From NCBI GenBank assembly GCA_947627345.1, contig CANQVS010000006.1:1-64000 (forward strand): a stretch of DNA of 64,000 nt. The letters run 5' to 3'. Both the position numbers and the translations under genes were made by a program. The DNA comes from an uncultured Clostridia bacterium. Lineage in GTDB: Bacteria; Bacillota; Clostridia; Oscillospirales; Acutalibacteraceae. Positions 54,512 through 63,589 of this stretch are shown in pieces. The first letter of the stretch is position 1. Each line of letters opens with the position of its first letter. The notes under the pieces were generated by a model. It was given only the letters and a program-made list of their open reading frames with translations. It ran no database searches and was not told the DNA's origin.

Positions 54512-55618
54512 ATGGCAGGAAACAGAAGAGGAACTAATTCTGAGTATGTTGACATCAGTTCAAATACCCAGGTTGTAAAATTATATAAGAAAAAAGGCAG
54601 AGTAAAACGTGCGATTTCTCTCGTTTTGGCAATTGTTTTTATGATAACGGGCGCGGGTATGATTTACTATTACAACGCTTTGGACTCGCTTGTTTTTGAA
54701 AATGAGATTACGGAACCTACGGGAGAAACTAAAGAAACCGAGCCTATAGTCGAAGAGCCGGAGGATTTTAATATCGCGGTAACAGATTCCGATTTGCTTT
54801 CAAACTCAAAGGTACTTAATGTTATGCTCTTCGGCGAGGATAATCACAGCAAGGGCACGACGGGACGTTCGGACTCGATGATTATGGCGTCTATTGATAA
54901 CAATTCTAAAAGGATTAAGTTGACTTCATTCCAGCGAGATACCTACGTTTACATTCCGGGACACGGCTACGGCAAGATAAATTCTTCCTATTCTCTGGGC
55001 GGAGCTTCTCTTGCAATACGTACAATCGAGGCTAATTTCGGAGTTAAGGTAGACCGATACGCGGTTGTGGATTTTACAAGCTTTAAAAAAATTATTGACG
55101 TTCTCGGCGGTCTTACAATTAATCTTGACCAAGACGAGGTCGCTTATATCAACTGGCAGATGTATATTAATCATCAGACAGATGAACGCCACTTACTTGA
55201 AGAAAAGGACGGAAAGATTACCCTTACAGGTCAGCAGGCGCTTTGGTATGCTCGTGACAGAGGCTATGACGGCGTACAGTCGGGCGACGACTGGGACAGA
55301 ACAAGCCGTCAGAGAAAGCTTTTGGAAACAGTTTTTAAGGATATGAGAAACGCGTCAATAACCCAGCTGATTCAGATTGTTGCCGACGTCGGTCCGCTTG
55401 TAACAACTAACCTGAAAAAGGATGAAATAACCGGTCTTGTTACTCGTTCTATGACTTATATGTCGTATAAAGTAAAACAATATACAATTCCGCAGGATGG
55501 ATTATGGTCGTATTACACAGACCCTGTAGTAGGCTCCTGTATCCAGATAAACGATATGGAAAAATGCCGTGAGAAATTCGCGAAGTTTGTTTTTGGAGAT
55601 TTAATTGAATCTACTTGA
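54512..55618 (+). CDS. LytR-CpsA-Psr (LCP) family cell-wall polymer ligase
   Basis: 368 residues: cytoplasmic basic N-terminus, one membrane segment (about 33-53), an acidic Thr/Glu/Pro linker, then the LCP domain with GRSDSMIMASID, TSFQRDTYVYIPG, INSSYSLGG and the RDRGYDG...RQRKLLE-type stretch of conserved Arg/Asp. It attaches wall teichoic acid or another polyprenyl-phosphate-linked polymer to peptidoglycan outside the membrane. It may act on the product of the nearby yfhO-GT2-licD genes. Confidence 0.93.
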   Translation: MAGNRRGTNSEYVDISSNTQVVKLYKKKGRVKRAISLVLAIVFMITGAGMIYYYNALDSLVFENEITEPTGETKETEPIVEEPEDFNIAVTDSDLLSNSKVLNVMLFGEDNHSKGTTGRSDSMIMASIDNNSKRIKLTSFQRDTYVYIPGHGYGKINSSYSLGGASLAIRTIEANFGVKVDRYAVVDFTSFKKIIDVLGGLTINLDQDEVAYINWQMYINHQTDERHLLEEKDGKITLTGQQALWYARDRGYDGVQSGDDWDRTSRQRKLLETVFKDMRNASITQLIQIVADVGPLVTTNLKKDEITGLVTRSMTYMSYKVKQYTIPQDGLWSYYTDPVVGSCIQINDMEKCREKFAKFVFGDLIEST

Positions 55619-55636
55619 TAATCACATAAAAAGATA

Positions 55637-55670
55637 AAGACGTCGGAAAAATTCCGACGTCTTATTTTAT
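55637..55670 (+). terminator. Terminator after the LCP gene
   Basis: AAGACGTCGGAA (55637-55648), AAA loop, TTCCGACGTCTT (55652-55663), ATTTTAT. Perfect 12-bp stem, also usable for the convergent amylase gene. Confidence 0.85.
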
Positions 55671-55715
55671 AAAAATTTGCAGTTGGACGGTTGAAATATT
55701 GATTTTGTTATTAAA

Positions 55716-57338
55716 TTAATCAATAGGTTCAAATCTTCTCGTTGGTTTTCCGTTAACTTCAATTATTTCCTCAAAATTCAGCCTGCTTCTTACCCAAAGT
55801 TCAAATTCACCGTAAAGCGCTCTGTATACAACTAACTCTTCCAAGGTTTCGCTGTCCTTTGCTATTCCGATTACTTCGTATTCGTTGCCCTTATAGTGTC
55901 GGTATTTTCCTATTCTTACAGGTACTTTCTCGATAGGCGAACCGTCACTCATATTATTCTCAATAGGAATTATAGTTTCATCATTAAAATCAGTTTCCTG
56001 ATTGTCCCAGTTAAGCACGAGTATTCGGGAGGAGAACGGTTCAAGAGGAATATTTGCGTAGCCGTTTGCATCAAATTTTTCAGAGGTTAATGCGTCGGTG
56101 AGCGTACCGTTTCCGTCAATATTAAAGTCAATGTTATAATCGTTGGACGAGAGATTAAGAGCAACGTAGACCGTCTGCCTGTCACATTCACGCATAAATA
56201 CAAGCTGTTCGTTTTTAATGTTTATATTTTTATAGTTTCCGTATTTAAGCGCGGGCAGAGCCTTTCTGATTTTTCCGAGCCTGCAGATGTGGTTGTAAAG
56301 GTCGTAGTTCGGATTTGGAATATTGTTAATATCAAGGCAAGGACGAAGCTCATAGTCGCTGTGTGCTGTCCGTGTACCCTCTAATGCCCACTCGCTTCCG
56401 TAGTAAATGCAAGGTACTCCGGGCATTGTGTAGAGAATTGTGTAGACATTATTGAGGTGACGCTTTTCCTTGAGCATACTTGCAACGCGGTTGACGTCGT
56501 GATTGTCTACAAAATTAAAGGTATATATATTTTGATATATTCCTCCGCTGCCAAACTGGCGGTTGAGGGAGTGAGCGATTTCAAAGTAGTTTTTATCGTT
56601 GTGAGAGCTGTAAATGCCCTTGTAACATTCGTAGTTTGTAACGGAATGAAGTACATCATCGTTTGCCCAGCGGTTGTAATCTCCGCTTGTGATTTCTCCG
56701 TAAAGCCAGAAGTCGGATTTTAACGAAAGGCAGGCGCCCCTGAGCCTTTTAAAAAAGTCTAAATTAATGCAGTCGGCGGCGTCAAGCCTGAGACCGTCTA
56801 TGTCGAACTCCTTAATCCAGAACTTAACCGCGTCTATAAGGTGGTCGGAAACCTGTGAGTTGTCTAAATTCAGCTTAACGAGGTCGATATGGCCTGCCCA
56901 GCCCTCATAGCAAAATCCGTCGTTATAGTGATTGTTCCCGTGAAAATTAAGGTTCATAAACCAAGAGCAATACCGAGAATTTTCGCGGTTTTTCTGCAAA
57001 TCTTTAAAAGCGAAAAAATCTCTGCCGACGTGGTTAAATACACCGTCTAAAATAATTCTTATTCCGTTTTCGTGCAGAGTTTTACAAATTTCTTTAAAGG
57101 AATTATTATCGCCCAAACGGCTGTCAATTTTGTAATAATCAATGGTGTCATAGCCGTGTCTTGTGCTTTCAAATACAGGATTGAAAACGAGTGTGTTTAT
57201 TCCAAGTTTTTTAAAATTGTCTATCCAGCCGTATATTTTATTAAGCCTGTATTCAAGCTTAAAGTCGTTTTCGCGCGGAGCTCCTGCAAAGCCGAGCGGA
57301 TAGATGTTGTACATTTGTGCTTCTTTTATCCATTTCAA
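55716..57338 (-). CDS. GH13 alpha-amylase-family enzyme fused to DUF1653
   Basis: 540 residues without a signal peptide, so intracellular. The GH13 catalytic triad is visible: DGLRLDAAD (D186), WLYGEIT (E215) and FVDNHDVNR (D281), with DGVFNHVG as region I. After the beta-sandwich domain C a distinct module at about 473-540 (GKYRHYKGNEYEVIGIA; EELVVYRALYG) is a DUF1653 domain, usually a small separate protein. TTG 57338 is preferred because AAAAAGGA sits nine bases upstream; ATG 57347 abuts that site directly. Substrate is probably a maltodextrin; the exact subfamily is open. Confidence 0.88.
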   Translation of the reverse strand: MKWIKEAQMYNIYPLGFAGAPRENDFKLEYRLNKIYGWIDNFKKLGINTLVFNPVFESTRHGYDTIDYYKIDSRLGDNNSFKEICKTLHENGIRIILDGVFNHVGRDFFAFKDLQKNRENSRYCSWFMNLNFHGNNHYNDGFCYEGWAGHIDLVKLNLDNSQVSDHLIDAVKFWIKEFDIDGLRLDAADCINLDFFKRLRGACLSLKSDFWLYGEITSGDYNRWANDDVLHSVTNYECYKGIYSSHNDKNYFEIAHSLNRQFGSGGIYQNIYTFNFVDNHDVNRVASMLKEKRHLNNVYTILYTMPGVPCIYYGSEWALEGTRTAHSDYELRPCLDINNIPNPNYDLYNHICRLGKIRKALPALKYGNYKNINIKNEQLVFMRECDRQTVYVALNLSSNDYNIDFNIDGNGTLTDALTSEKFDANGYANIPLEPFSSRILVLNWDNQETDFNDETIIPIENNMSDGSPIEKVPVRIGKYRHYKGNEYEVIGIAKDSETLEELVVYRALYGEFELWVRSRLNFEEIIEVNGKPTRRFEPID

Positions 57339-57398
57339 ATTAATCATTCCTTTTTACGTTTAAAAAATTACTTCATAATATTATCACAATAAAGGATA

Positions 57399-57427
57399 TT
57401 GTGCAAGTTGAGATTTTATGGTACAAT
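57399..57427 (+). promoter_or_regulatory. Promoter of the small membrane protein gene
   Basis: TTGTGC (57399-57404), 17-bp spacer, TACAAT (57422-57427), 37 bp before the start. Confidence 0.6.
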
Positions 57428-57463
57428 ATGTTATAGAATGAAATATAATTCTTTAGGAGAATA

Positions 57464-57928
57464 ATGATTATGCTTAAAATTCAAAACAAATCCACCAAAA
57501 GAATAAGAGTGGTACAAATTATTCTTTTTTTAATTCAGATTTTTCTGACAACAGAGCCGTATGTGTGGGGAGGAGCAATTCTTCCCCAATATAAAAGAAG
57601 TACTTTAACCGTACTTGATATGATTTCGAATATCGGCGCCTCTACGGGAAACGCCGAAACCGAACAAATCCTGAATGTTTTGGGATTATGCTACGCTTTG
57701 TTTTTGGTAATACCGATAATTGCACTCGGATTTCAGCTTTTTGACAGAGAGTATAATCTCAAAAATATCGCAAGTATAGTATGCTCAGCCGCTGGAATAG
57801 TCTGTATACTTCTGTTTGTCGGCGGTAGGTATCTGTGCCTCGGCTCGCTTATTGCACTGCTTTTATACCTCGTATCGGCGTTTATGTCGGTTATGGGGAT
57901 TTTCGCAAGGTATTTAAAAACAAACTGA
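57464..57928 (+). CDS. Four-TM membrane protein, function unknown
   Basis: 154 residues, four hydrophobic segments (about 18-36, 72-93, 107-124, 128-148), a basic N-terminus (NKSTKRIRVV) and no recognisable motif. AGGAGA lies seven bases before ATG 57464. It is monocistronic between a promoter and a shared terminator. Confidence 0.75.
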   Translation: MIMLKIQNKSTKRIRVVQIILFLIQIFLTTEPYVWGGAILPQYKRSTLTVLDMISNIGASTGNAETEQILNVLGLCYALFLVIPIIALGFQLFDREYNLKNIASIVCSAAGIVCILLFVGGRYLCLGSLIALLLYLVSAFMSVMGIFARYLKTN

Positions 57929-57941
57929 ATTAATAAAAAAT

Positions 57942-57989
57942 AAGCTGTGAAATGAGTCCACAGGTGCTCAATTTCACAGCTTTATTATT
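57942..57989. terminator. Bidirectional terminator
   Basis: AAGCTGTGAAATGAG pairs with CTCAATTTCACAGCTT (one bulge), flanked by A-rich and T-rich runs. It separates the convergent membrane-protein and DUF2804 genes. Confidence 0.8.
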
Positions 57990-57996
57990 AACTGTT

Positions 57997-58998
57997 TTAA
58001 AGCGATGTAAATATCATATGAAAATTTTTGTCTTTTAAATTTATTCTGAACCGCTCCGTTTCGAGTACTCCGTTAAGCTTTCCGAAAACAATAGTTAGGT
58101 TATCGCATTTGCAGGCTAAAACCTTTCCGTTCGTTTCACACGGGGTGAAAGTTAAATTCAAGCTGTTATTCGATGTGGAAAATTCCCACTTCCCGACAGG
58201 TTTTTTATCATCTCCGCTGACTTTTGTTCTTCCTATTTTATAAAGCTTATGGTCAACAAAATAACAGTTTTCACTTCCGTTTCGGTTGTTTCCTACTTTT
58301 GACGCCAAGTTTATTGATAACTGATGACCGTCAATGTCCGCAGAACCGCAAAGCATTTGAAATTTTCTGTGCCTCGAAAGCGAGTATCTGCACTTTGAAA
58401 AGTAAGTGAGACTGTTTTCCTCACTTATGTTATAGTCAAATCCGCCGAAACGTACTACCCCCGAAGCTGTGTAATCCTCAACAAATCTTTTATAGTAAAA
58501 ACATTTTTTATCCTTATCAAACGGCGAAACCATATTCATACTGTCTGCGCCGCCGTTTTTTAAAAACAGCTTTACAAAAAGGTTTTTAATGTTACCGAAG
58601 TCGATAAAGTCACATTTTAAATATTTCCCGTCAACCGTGTTTGTAACGGTTACGGCTAATTTTTTATCTTTATAACTGAACTCCCCGACGCTGTCGGAGG
58701 ATGGAAGTTTAAGCGGTTCAAGCAAAAGCCGTTTTGAAATGTTGTCCGTTACAATTTCTCCAGTTTTATAATCGGCTAAAATCAGCTTGATTGAAAGGTC
58801 GTAGCCTGAAATATTGAGTGACAAATAAAACCCCATTTCACCGTTTGAGATAAAATAGCCGTCGCTTTCGCAAAGTCTGTTTTCAGCAGGATAACTGTCT
58901 TTATTATATTCAAACAACGCTGATTTCGACCAACCGCCGAAGTTTACGTTGCCGTTAGAATCAAATATATTCTTTGAATTTTCCACTATTTTTTGCAT
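57997..58998 (-). CDS. DUF2804 family protein
   Basis: 333 residues of the DUF2804 family. Conserved-looking stretches include NVNFGGWSKSALFEYNK, ESDGYFISNGEMGFYLSLNI and DHKLYKIGRTKVSG. All-beta prediction, no signal peptide, function unknown. ATG 58998 follows AGAGAGGACAC; an in-frame ATG at 59061 lies within the promoter region. Confidence 0.85.
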   Translation of the reverse strand: MQKIVENSKNIFDSNGNVNFGGWSKSALFEYNKDSYPAENRLCESDGYFISNGEMGFYLSLNISGYDLSIKLILADYKTGEIVTDNISKRLLLEPLKLPSSDSVGEFSYKDKKLAVTVTNTVDGKYLKCDFIDFGNIKNLFVKLFLKNGGADSMNMVSPFDKDKKCFYYKRFVEDYTASGVVRFGGFDYNISEENSLTYFSKCRYSLSRHRKFQMLCGSADIDGHQLSINLASKVGNNRNGSENCYFVDHKLYKIGRTKVSGDDKKPVGKWEFSTSNNSLNLTFTPCETNGKVLACKCDNLTIVFGKLNGVLETERFRINLKDKNFHMIFTSL

Positions 58999-59052
58999 AT
59001 AGTGTCCTCTCTGAAATCTTGTATATATGATATTTTCTCTTTTTACAAGGTC

Positions 59053-59081
59053 ATTATACATAAATACATATTGCGTTTCAA
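59053..59081 (-). promoter_or_regulatory. Promoter of the DUF2804 gene
   Basis: Minus strand TTGAAA (59081-59076), 17-bp spacer, TATAAT (59058-59053). An inverted repeat AACTGT-AAA-ACAGTT (59094-59108) lies just upstream of the -35 and could be an operator. Confidence 0.75.
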
Positions 59082-59140
59082 GAATTATAACAAAACTGTA
59101 AAACAGTTATAAAACCTTTAACTTTTGCATATTTTTTCTT

Positions 59141-59491
59141 ATGAGGATTTTAAAATTTTTTACAGCTTTTATTTTAATTATAATTATGTCGTCCTGTACG
59201 CAGATTATAAAAAATACCGCAGATGAAATCCGCTTGAATAAATGGAAAGCCAAGCTTAAGAGCGGAAGTATTGTTACGCTTAAATTTAAGGAGGATTCCG
59301 CGGATTTTAACATCAGCTCCAAGGACAAAAAATCTGACGTCAAGCTTTGCGGACTTTGCATAATCGACAGCGAAAACATTATGATTTTTGACGATAATGA
59401 TAATCAAAACTATGTGTTTTCCTATAAGGTCAAGGATAACAAGCTTGTACTGAATTATGATGAGGGAGAGATGGTGTTAAAAAGGGAATAA
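59141..59491 (+). CDS. Small putative lipoprotein
   Basis: 116 residues with a lipoprotein-like signal (FFTAFILIIIMSSC, C19 as lipidation site) and a small beta-rich domain of about 90 residues (KLKSGSIVTLKFKED...). No family recognised. There is no strong ribosome site before ATG 59141. It resembles small lipoproteins with a lipocalin-like or 'META'-like end (YDEGEMVLKRE). Confidence 0.65.
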   Translation: MRILKFFTAFILIIIMSSCTQIIKNTADEIRLNKWKAKLKSGSIVTLKFKEDSADFNISSKDKKSDVKLCGLCIIDSENIMIFDDNDNQNYVFSYKVKDNKLVLNYDEGEMVLKRE

Positions 59492-59498
59492 AGTTAAA

Positions 59499-59527
59499 TT
59501 GACAACCGCCTGTAAAAGTATTAAAAT
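59499..59527 (+). promoter_or_regulatory. Promoter of the O-antigen-ligase-like gene
   Basis: TTGACA (59499-59504), 17-bp spacer, TAAAAT (59522-59527), 16 bp before the start. Confidence 0.75.
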
Positions 59528-59542
59528 TAAATCGGTGGTTTA

Positions 59543-61117
59543 ATGTCTAAACAAAACAAAAAGAAAAGTATGCCCGTAAAAACAGCAAAGTACGGCGTGC
59601 CAAACGCTCTTATTAATTATTATCTTGTACTGTTTTTTACCATTTTTCCGCTGATTTTTACAAATAAATTTTCAAATATCCGTCACGATAAGCTGAACTT
59701 TTTTCTGCTTTTGTCGTGTACGGTTATTTTTGTTGAGTTAATTGCTTTTATAATCGCTTATTACGAAAAACGCAGAATAGGGATTTTAACTGAAAAGAGA
59801 TGGAATCAACAGCTTAACTTTACCGACCTTGCTTTTGGGGCACTGATTGTTTTATACATACTTTCAACAATTTTTTCAAAATATCCGATAGAAAGCGTAA
59901 CGGGAACCCAGGGGAGAAATAACGGGCTTTTATTGTTTATAGTGTATTTTCTTCTTTATATTGTTATATCAAGATTTTACGTATTCAAGGAATATGTTTT
60001 CGCGGTTTTTGCTTGTGTGTGCTTTGCGGTATTTCTGCTCGGAATTTTAAATTTCTTTTATATTGACCCGCTTGGAATGTATGCGGGTTACGGAAAACAA
60101 GTTACAGATGACTTTACCTCGACAATCGGAAATAAAAATCTGATGTCGGCATTCTGTTGCCTTACGGTGCCTGCGTTTCTGCTTTTGTTTATGAATACAA
60201 AAAACAACATCTTAAAATATCTTTATCTTTCGGTAAGCGCGTTAGGGTTTGCATCAATGCTCTGTTCAGACAGCGAAAGCGGATTTTTAGGTTTTGCTCC
60301 GATTACGGCGCTGATTCTTCTTTATTACAGCAGAAATGTTTCAATGCTTAAAAAATTTTTTATAGCGATTTCATCAATGCTGTTGTGTGCGAAGCTTTTA
60401 AGGGTTTTCGCTTACGCCGTGGGTGATGTTAAAAAGGATTTAGGCACAATGCAGACTCTGTTTATTTACGATAATAAAATTCTTTTTGTTTTGGCGCTTG
60501 CGGTTTTGATTTCGGCGGGACTTTACCTATTGGAGCGAAAAGGCAATGTACCCGAACTTCCGCGTGCGGTGCCGTGGATATTAATTGGAATTTATACGGT
60601 CGTTTTAATTATGCTTATTACGCTGTTTATAAATTATACCTTTACAGATACCGACAGCAAGCTTGACGGAATAATGACATTCTTCAGATTTAATGAAAAA
60701 TGGGGTACGCACCGCGGTTATATGTGGATAAAATCATTTGAGATTTTTAAAAATTCGGGTATTAAAAACGCTCTGATTGGATGCGGACCCGATACCTTCT
60801 TTTCCGCGTTTTCACCGTATTTCGGCGAGCTGTATGAACGTTTCGGCAATTCGTCAACGAACTGTGCTCATAACGAATACTTGAATTATCTGATTACAAC
60901 AGGAGTTTTGGGACTTTCGGCATATATTGCGGTGTTTGTGTCCGCAGTTATAAAAGCGGTAAAGACCGCTTCAAAAAATTATCTTTCGCTTGTGTTTATA
61001 ACGCCCGTTGTATGTTACCTTTTCCAAAGCGTTGTTAATATAGCTACACCCGTTGTAACGCCAATGTTGTTTGTGTTCTTAGCGCTTTCGCAGGCAGTTG
61101 TAAGAAAAACAAATTAA
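59543..61117 (+). CDS. O-antigen ligase/polymerase-like membrane protein (Wzy_C)
   Basis: 524 residues with about 12 membrane segments. The Wzy_C-type extracytoplasmic loop near 370-440 contains RGYMWIKSFEIFKNSG, GCGPDTFFSAF and the conserved histidine in CAHNEYLNYLITTGVLG. Such proteins polymerise or ligate polysaccharide on undecaprenyl carriers; in Gram-positives they may act on teichoic acid or exopolysaccharide. It stands alone with its own promoter and terminator. Confidence 0.9.
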   Translation: MSKQNKKKSMPVKTAKYGVPNALINYYLVLFFTIFPLIFTNKFSNIRHDKLNFFLLLSCTVIFVELIAFIIAYYEKRRIGILTEKRWNQQLNFTDLAFGALIVLYILSTIFSKYPIESVTGTQGRNNGLLLFIVYFLLYIVISRFYVFKEYVFAVFACVCFAVFLLGILNFFYIDPLGMYAGYGKQVTDDFTSTIGNKNLMSAFCCLTVPAFLLLFMNTKNNILKYLYLSVSALGFASMLCSDSESGFLGFAPITALILLYYSRNVSMLKKFFIAISSMLLCAKLLRVFAYAVGDVKKDLGTMQTLFIYDNKILFVLALAVLISAGLYLLERKGNVPELPRAVPWILIGIYTVVLIMLITLFINYTFTDTDSKLDGIMTFFRFNEKWGTHRGYMWIKSFEIFKNSGIKNALIGCGPDTFFSAFSPYFGELYERFGNSSTNCAHNEYLNYLITTGVLGLSAYIAVFVSAVIKAVKTASKNYLSLVFITPVVCYLFQSVVNIATPVVTPMLFVFLALSQAVVRKTN

Positions 61118-61125
61118 ATTTTAAG

Positions 61126-61167
61126 AGGATATGCCAAATGATTGAGTATATCCTTTTTTCTTTTTTA
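61126..61167 (+). terminator. Terminator after the O-antigen-ligase-like gene
   Basis: AGGATAT (61126-61132) pairs with ATATCCT (61148-61154) followed by TTTTTTCTTTTTT. Confidence 0.7.
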
Positions 61168-61285
61168 GAAATTTATATTTGATATAAAATGCTTATTAAT
61201 CATAATGTCAATAATTGCGTAAATTCTTATATTAAAGGAAGAACATTAAATCAACAAAATAATGTAAAAGTATATACGAATTTTA

Positions 61286-61314
61286 TTGATATATCGGTTT
61301 AAATGTGGTATAAT
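61286..61314 (+). promoter_or_regulatory. Promoter of ruvCAB
   Basis: TTGATA (61286-61291), 17-bp spacer, TATAAT (61309-61314), about 42 bp before the ruvC start. Confidence 0.75.
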
Positions 61315-61355
61315 CTAAAATAATAATGCGCTATTAGGCTTTTTAGGCGGAGGGA

Positions 61356-61874
61356 GTGGTTAAACTGATTATTCTCGGTATCGACCCCGGATACGCAATA
61401 GTCGGCTGGGGACTTGTTGAGTATAAGAATAATACATTCCGTCCGATTCGCTACGGGGCAGTTACTACCAACGCGGATATGGATTTTAACTACCGTCTGA
61501 AAGTAATTTACGATGATTTGTCAAAGATAATAAAATCCTATGAGCCTGACGCTATGGCGATAGAAAAACTGTATTTTACAACTAACCAGAAAACCGCGAT
61601 TATGGTTGCAGAGGCAAGGGGCGTTATTATTTTGTCAGCAGAAAAAGTAAATTTGCCTGTTTTTGAGTACACTCCTCTGCAGGTTAAAACCGCTGTAACA
61701 GGCTACGGAAAGGCTAAAAAGCTTCAGGTTATGGAAATGACGAGAAGGCTTTTAAAACTTTCGGAGGTTCCAAAGCCCGATGATACCGCTGACGCTCTTG
61801 CGATAGCTTTAACTCATATTCAGGCGACCGGAAGCAAACTCAGACAGAAGATGTACAGAGAGGGGAATATATAG
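61356..61874 (+). CDS. ruvC: Holliday junction endonuclease RuvC
   Basis: Resolves Holliday junctions together with RuvAB. 172 residues with the acidic active site: D10 (ILGIDPGYA), E70 (MAIEKLYF) and the aspartates in PDDTADALAIALTH. The start is uncertain: GTG 61356 gives MVKLIILGIDPG but lies only one base after GGAGGG; a CTG at 61365 would be better spaced. The stop overlaps ruvA by one base (TAGTG). Confidence 0.93.
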   Translation: MVKLIILGIDPGYAIVGWGLVEYKNNTFRPIRYGAVTTNADMDFNYRLKVIYDDLSKIIKSYEPDAMAIEKLYFTTNQKTAIMVAEARGVIILSAEKVNLPVFEYTPLQVKTAVTGYGKAKKLQVMEMTRRLLKLSEVPKPDDTADALAIALTHIQATGSKLRQKMYREGNI

Positions 61875-62470
61875 TGTATTACAGTGTTCGCGGAGAGGTA
61901 ATTCACCTTGAAAACGGAATAGCGGTAATTGAATGCGCGGGAGTCGGCTACAAATGCCAGACTACTTTAAATACACAAAAAAATTTGCGCCTTGGCGACG
62001 AGGCTAAGCTGTATACATACCTGAGTGTACGAGAGGACGCTATGGAGCTTTACGGCTTTTATACGCAGGAGGAACTTTTTGCGTATAAAACGCTTATCGG
62101 GGTAAGCGGAGTAGGTCCGAAGGTCGGACTTGCGATACTTTCGGCATTGTCGCCCGCACAGATTTCCCTCGCAATCGCCTCGGGAGATGTTAAAACCATA
62201 ACGCTGGCTCAAGGCGTTGGAAAAAAATTAGCGCAGAGAATTATTCTCGAACTTAAAGATAAGTTTAATATCGGCGGTGAAGACGCCTCGCTGAATTCCA
62301 ACTCCGTTTACGTAAACGCGGTTTCGGGAAATGTTTCCAAAGCGATTGAAGCTCTTACCGTTTTAGGCTACACCTCGTCCGACGTTGCCCCGTTTATTTC
62401 TGCTTTGGACGAAAATTTGCCGGTTGAACAGTTGATTGGTGAAACCTTAAAGCTTATGGGCAGGAATTAA
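61874..62470 (+). CDS. ruvA: Holliday junction branch-migration protein RuvA
   Basis: 198-residue junction-binding tetramer subunit. Domain I OB-fold (MYYSVRGEVIHLENG), domain II with two HhH motifs (LIGVSGVGPKVGLAIL; AQGVGKKLAQRIILELKDK) and the C-terminal RuvB-binding domain (IEALTVLGYTSSD). The start is GTG 61874, overlapping the ruvC stop. Confidence 0.96.
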   Translation: MYYSVRGEVIHLENGIAVIECAGVGYKCQTTLNTQKNLRLGDEAKLYTYLSVREDAMELYGFYTQEELFAYKTLIGVSGVGPKVGLAILSALSPAQISLAIASGDVKTITLAQGVGKKLAQRIILELKDKFNIGGEDASLNSNSVYVNAVSGNVSKAIEALTVLGYTSSDVAPFISALDENLPVEQLIGETLKLMGRN

Positions 62471-62500
62471 TAATTCTTTTTCAGAAATACAGAGGACAAT

Positions 62501-63568
62501 ATGAGTATAGAATTTTCGGATGAATTTGACCTTGAAAACCGAATAGTTGATACTGCCGAAATTCCAGAGGACGCAGGCGATAATGAAAATCCTCTGCGCC
62601 CCAAAACGCTTGATGATTATATCGGGCAGGAAACAGTAAAGGAAAATCTCCGTGTATTTATCGACGCCACAAAGCAGAGGGGAGAGGCTCTCGACCACGT
62701 TTTGCTTTACGGCCCTCCGGGACTTGGTAAAACAACGCTTTCAGCAATTATCGCAAACGAGCTTGGAGTATCAGTCAGGATAACTTCGGGACCTGCGATT
62801 GAAAAGCCGGGAGATTTAGCCTCGCTTTTAACTAATTTGAGTCAGGGCGATGTTCTTTTTATTGATGAAATTCACCGTTTAAGCCGTGCGGTAGAGGAAA
62901 TTCTCTATCCGTCTATGGAGGATTTTGCAATTGATATTATTACAGGCAAAGGACAGATGGCGACTTCTTATCATCTCCCTCTTCCGAAATTTACGCTTGT
63001 AGGAGCGACGACGAGAGCAGGACAGCTTACCGCGCCGCTGCGCGACCGATTTGGGGTTGTTTTAAGGCTCGAACTCTACACAACCGAACAGCTCGCGCAG
63101 ATTGTTGAAAGAAGCGCGGGAATATTGGGAATAAAAATTGAGCACGATGGAGCAGTTGAGATTGCCTCGCGTTCACGCGGAACTCCGAGAATTGCAAACC
63201 GTTTCTTAAAGCGTGTGCGTGATTTCGCGCAGGTTTTGTCGGACGGCGTTATTACCTGTGAAACCGCAAAAATTGCTTTGGAACGGCTTGGAGTTGACGA
63301 GCTTGGACTTGACGGCAACGACAGGCGTATGTTAGAGGCAATTGTAAAATTTTACAACGGCGGTCCTGTAGGGCTTGAAACTTTAGCCGCGGCTATCGGC
63401 GAAGAAGCTGTAACTATAGAGGACGTATACGAGCCGTATCTTATGCAAATCGGTTTTTTGAGCCGAACTCCGAGAGGACGTTGTATTACGGCTAAGGCGT
63501 GCGAACATTTAAAAATGGATTTTCCAAAAGGCGTTCAAAATTCACATCCTACGCTTTTTGATAATTGA
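62501..63568 (+). CDS. ruvB: Holliday junction DNA helicase RuvB
   Basis: 355-residue AAA+ motor of branch migration. [12 protein letters not shown] start, Walker [10 protein letters not shown] (71-79), Walker [11 protein letters not shown], the GATTRAG sensor and the C-terminal winged helix ([10 protein letters not shown]). It has a slightly longer acidic N-terminus than usual. It is 30 bp after ruvA and 21 bp before glmM. Confidence 0.97.
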   Translation: MSIEFSDEFDLENRIVDTAEIPEDAGDNENPLRPKTLDDYIGQETVKENLRVFIDATKQRGEALDHVLLYGPPGLGKTTLSAIIANELGVSVRITSGPAIEKPGDLASLLTNLSQGDVLFIDEIHRLSRAVEEILYPSMEDFAIDIITGKGQMATSYHLPLPKFTLVGATTRAGQLTAPLRDRFGVVLRLELYTTEQLAQIVERSAGILGIKIEHDGAVEIASRSRGTPRIANRFLKRVRDFAQVLSDGVITCETAKIALERLGVDELGLDGNDRRMLEAIVKFYNGGPVGLETLAAAIGEEAVTIEDVYEPYLMQIGFLSRTPRGRCITAKACEHLKMDFPKGVQNSHPTLFDN

Positions 63569-63589
63569 TAATAAGAATGGAGATTTAAT

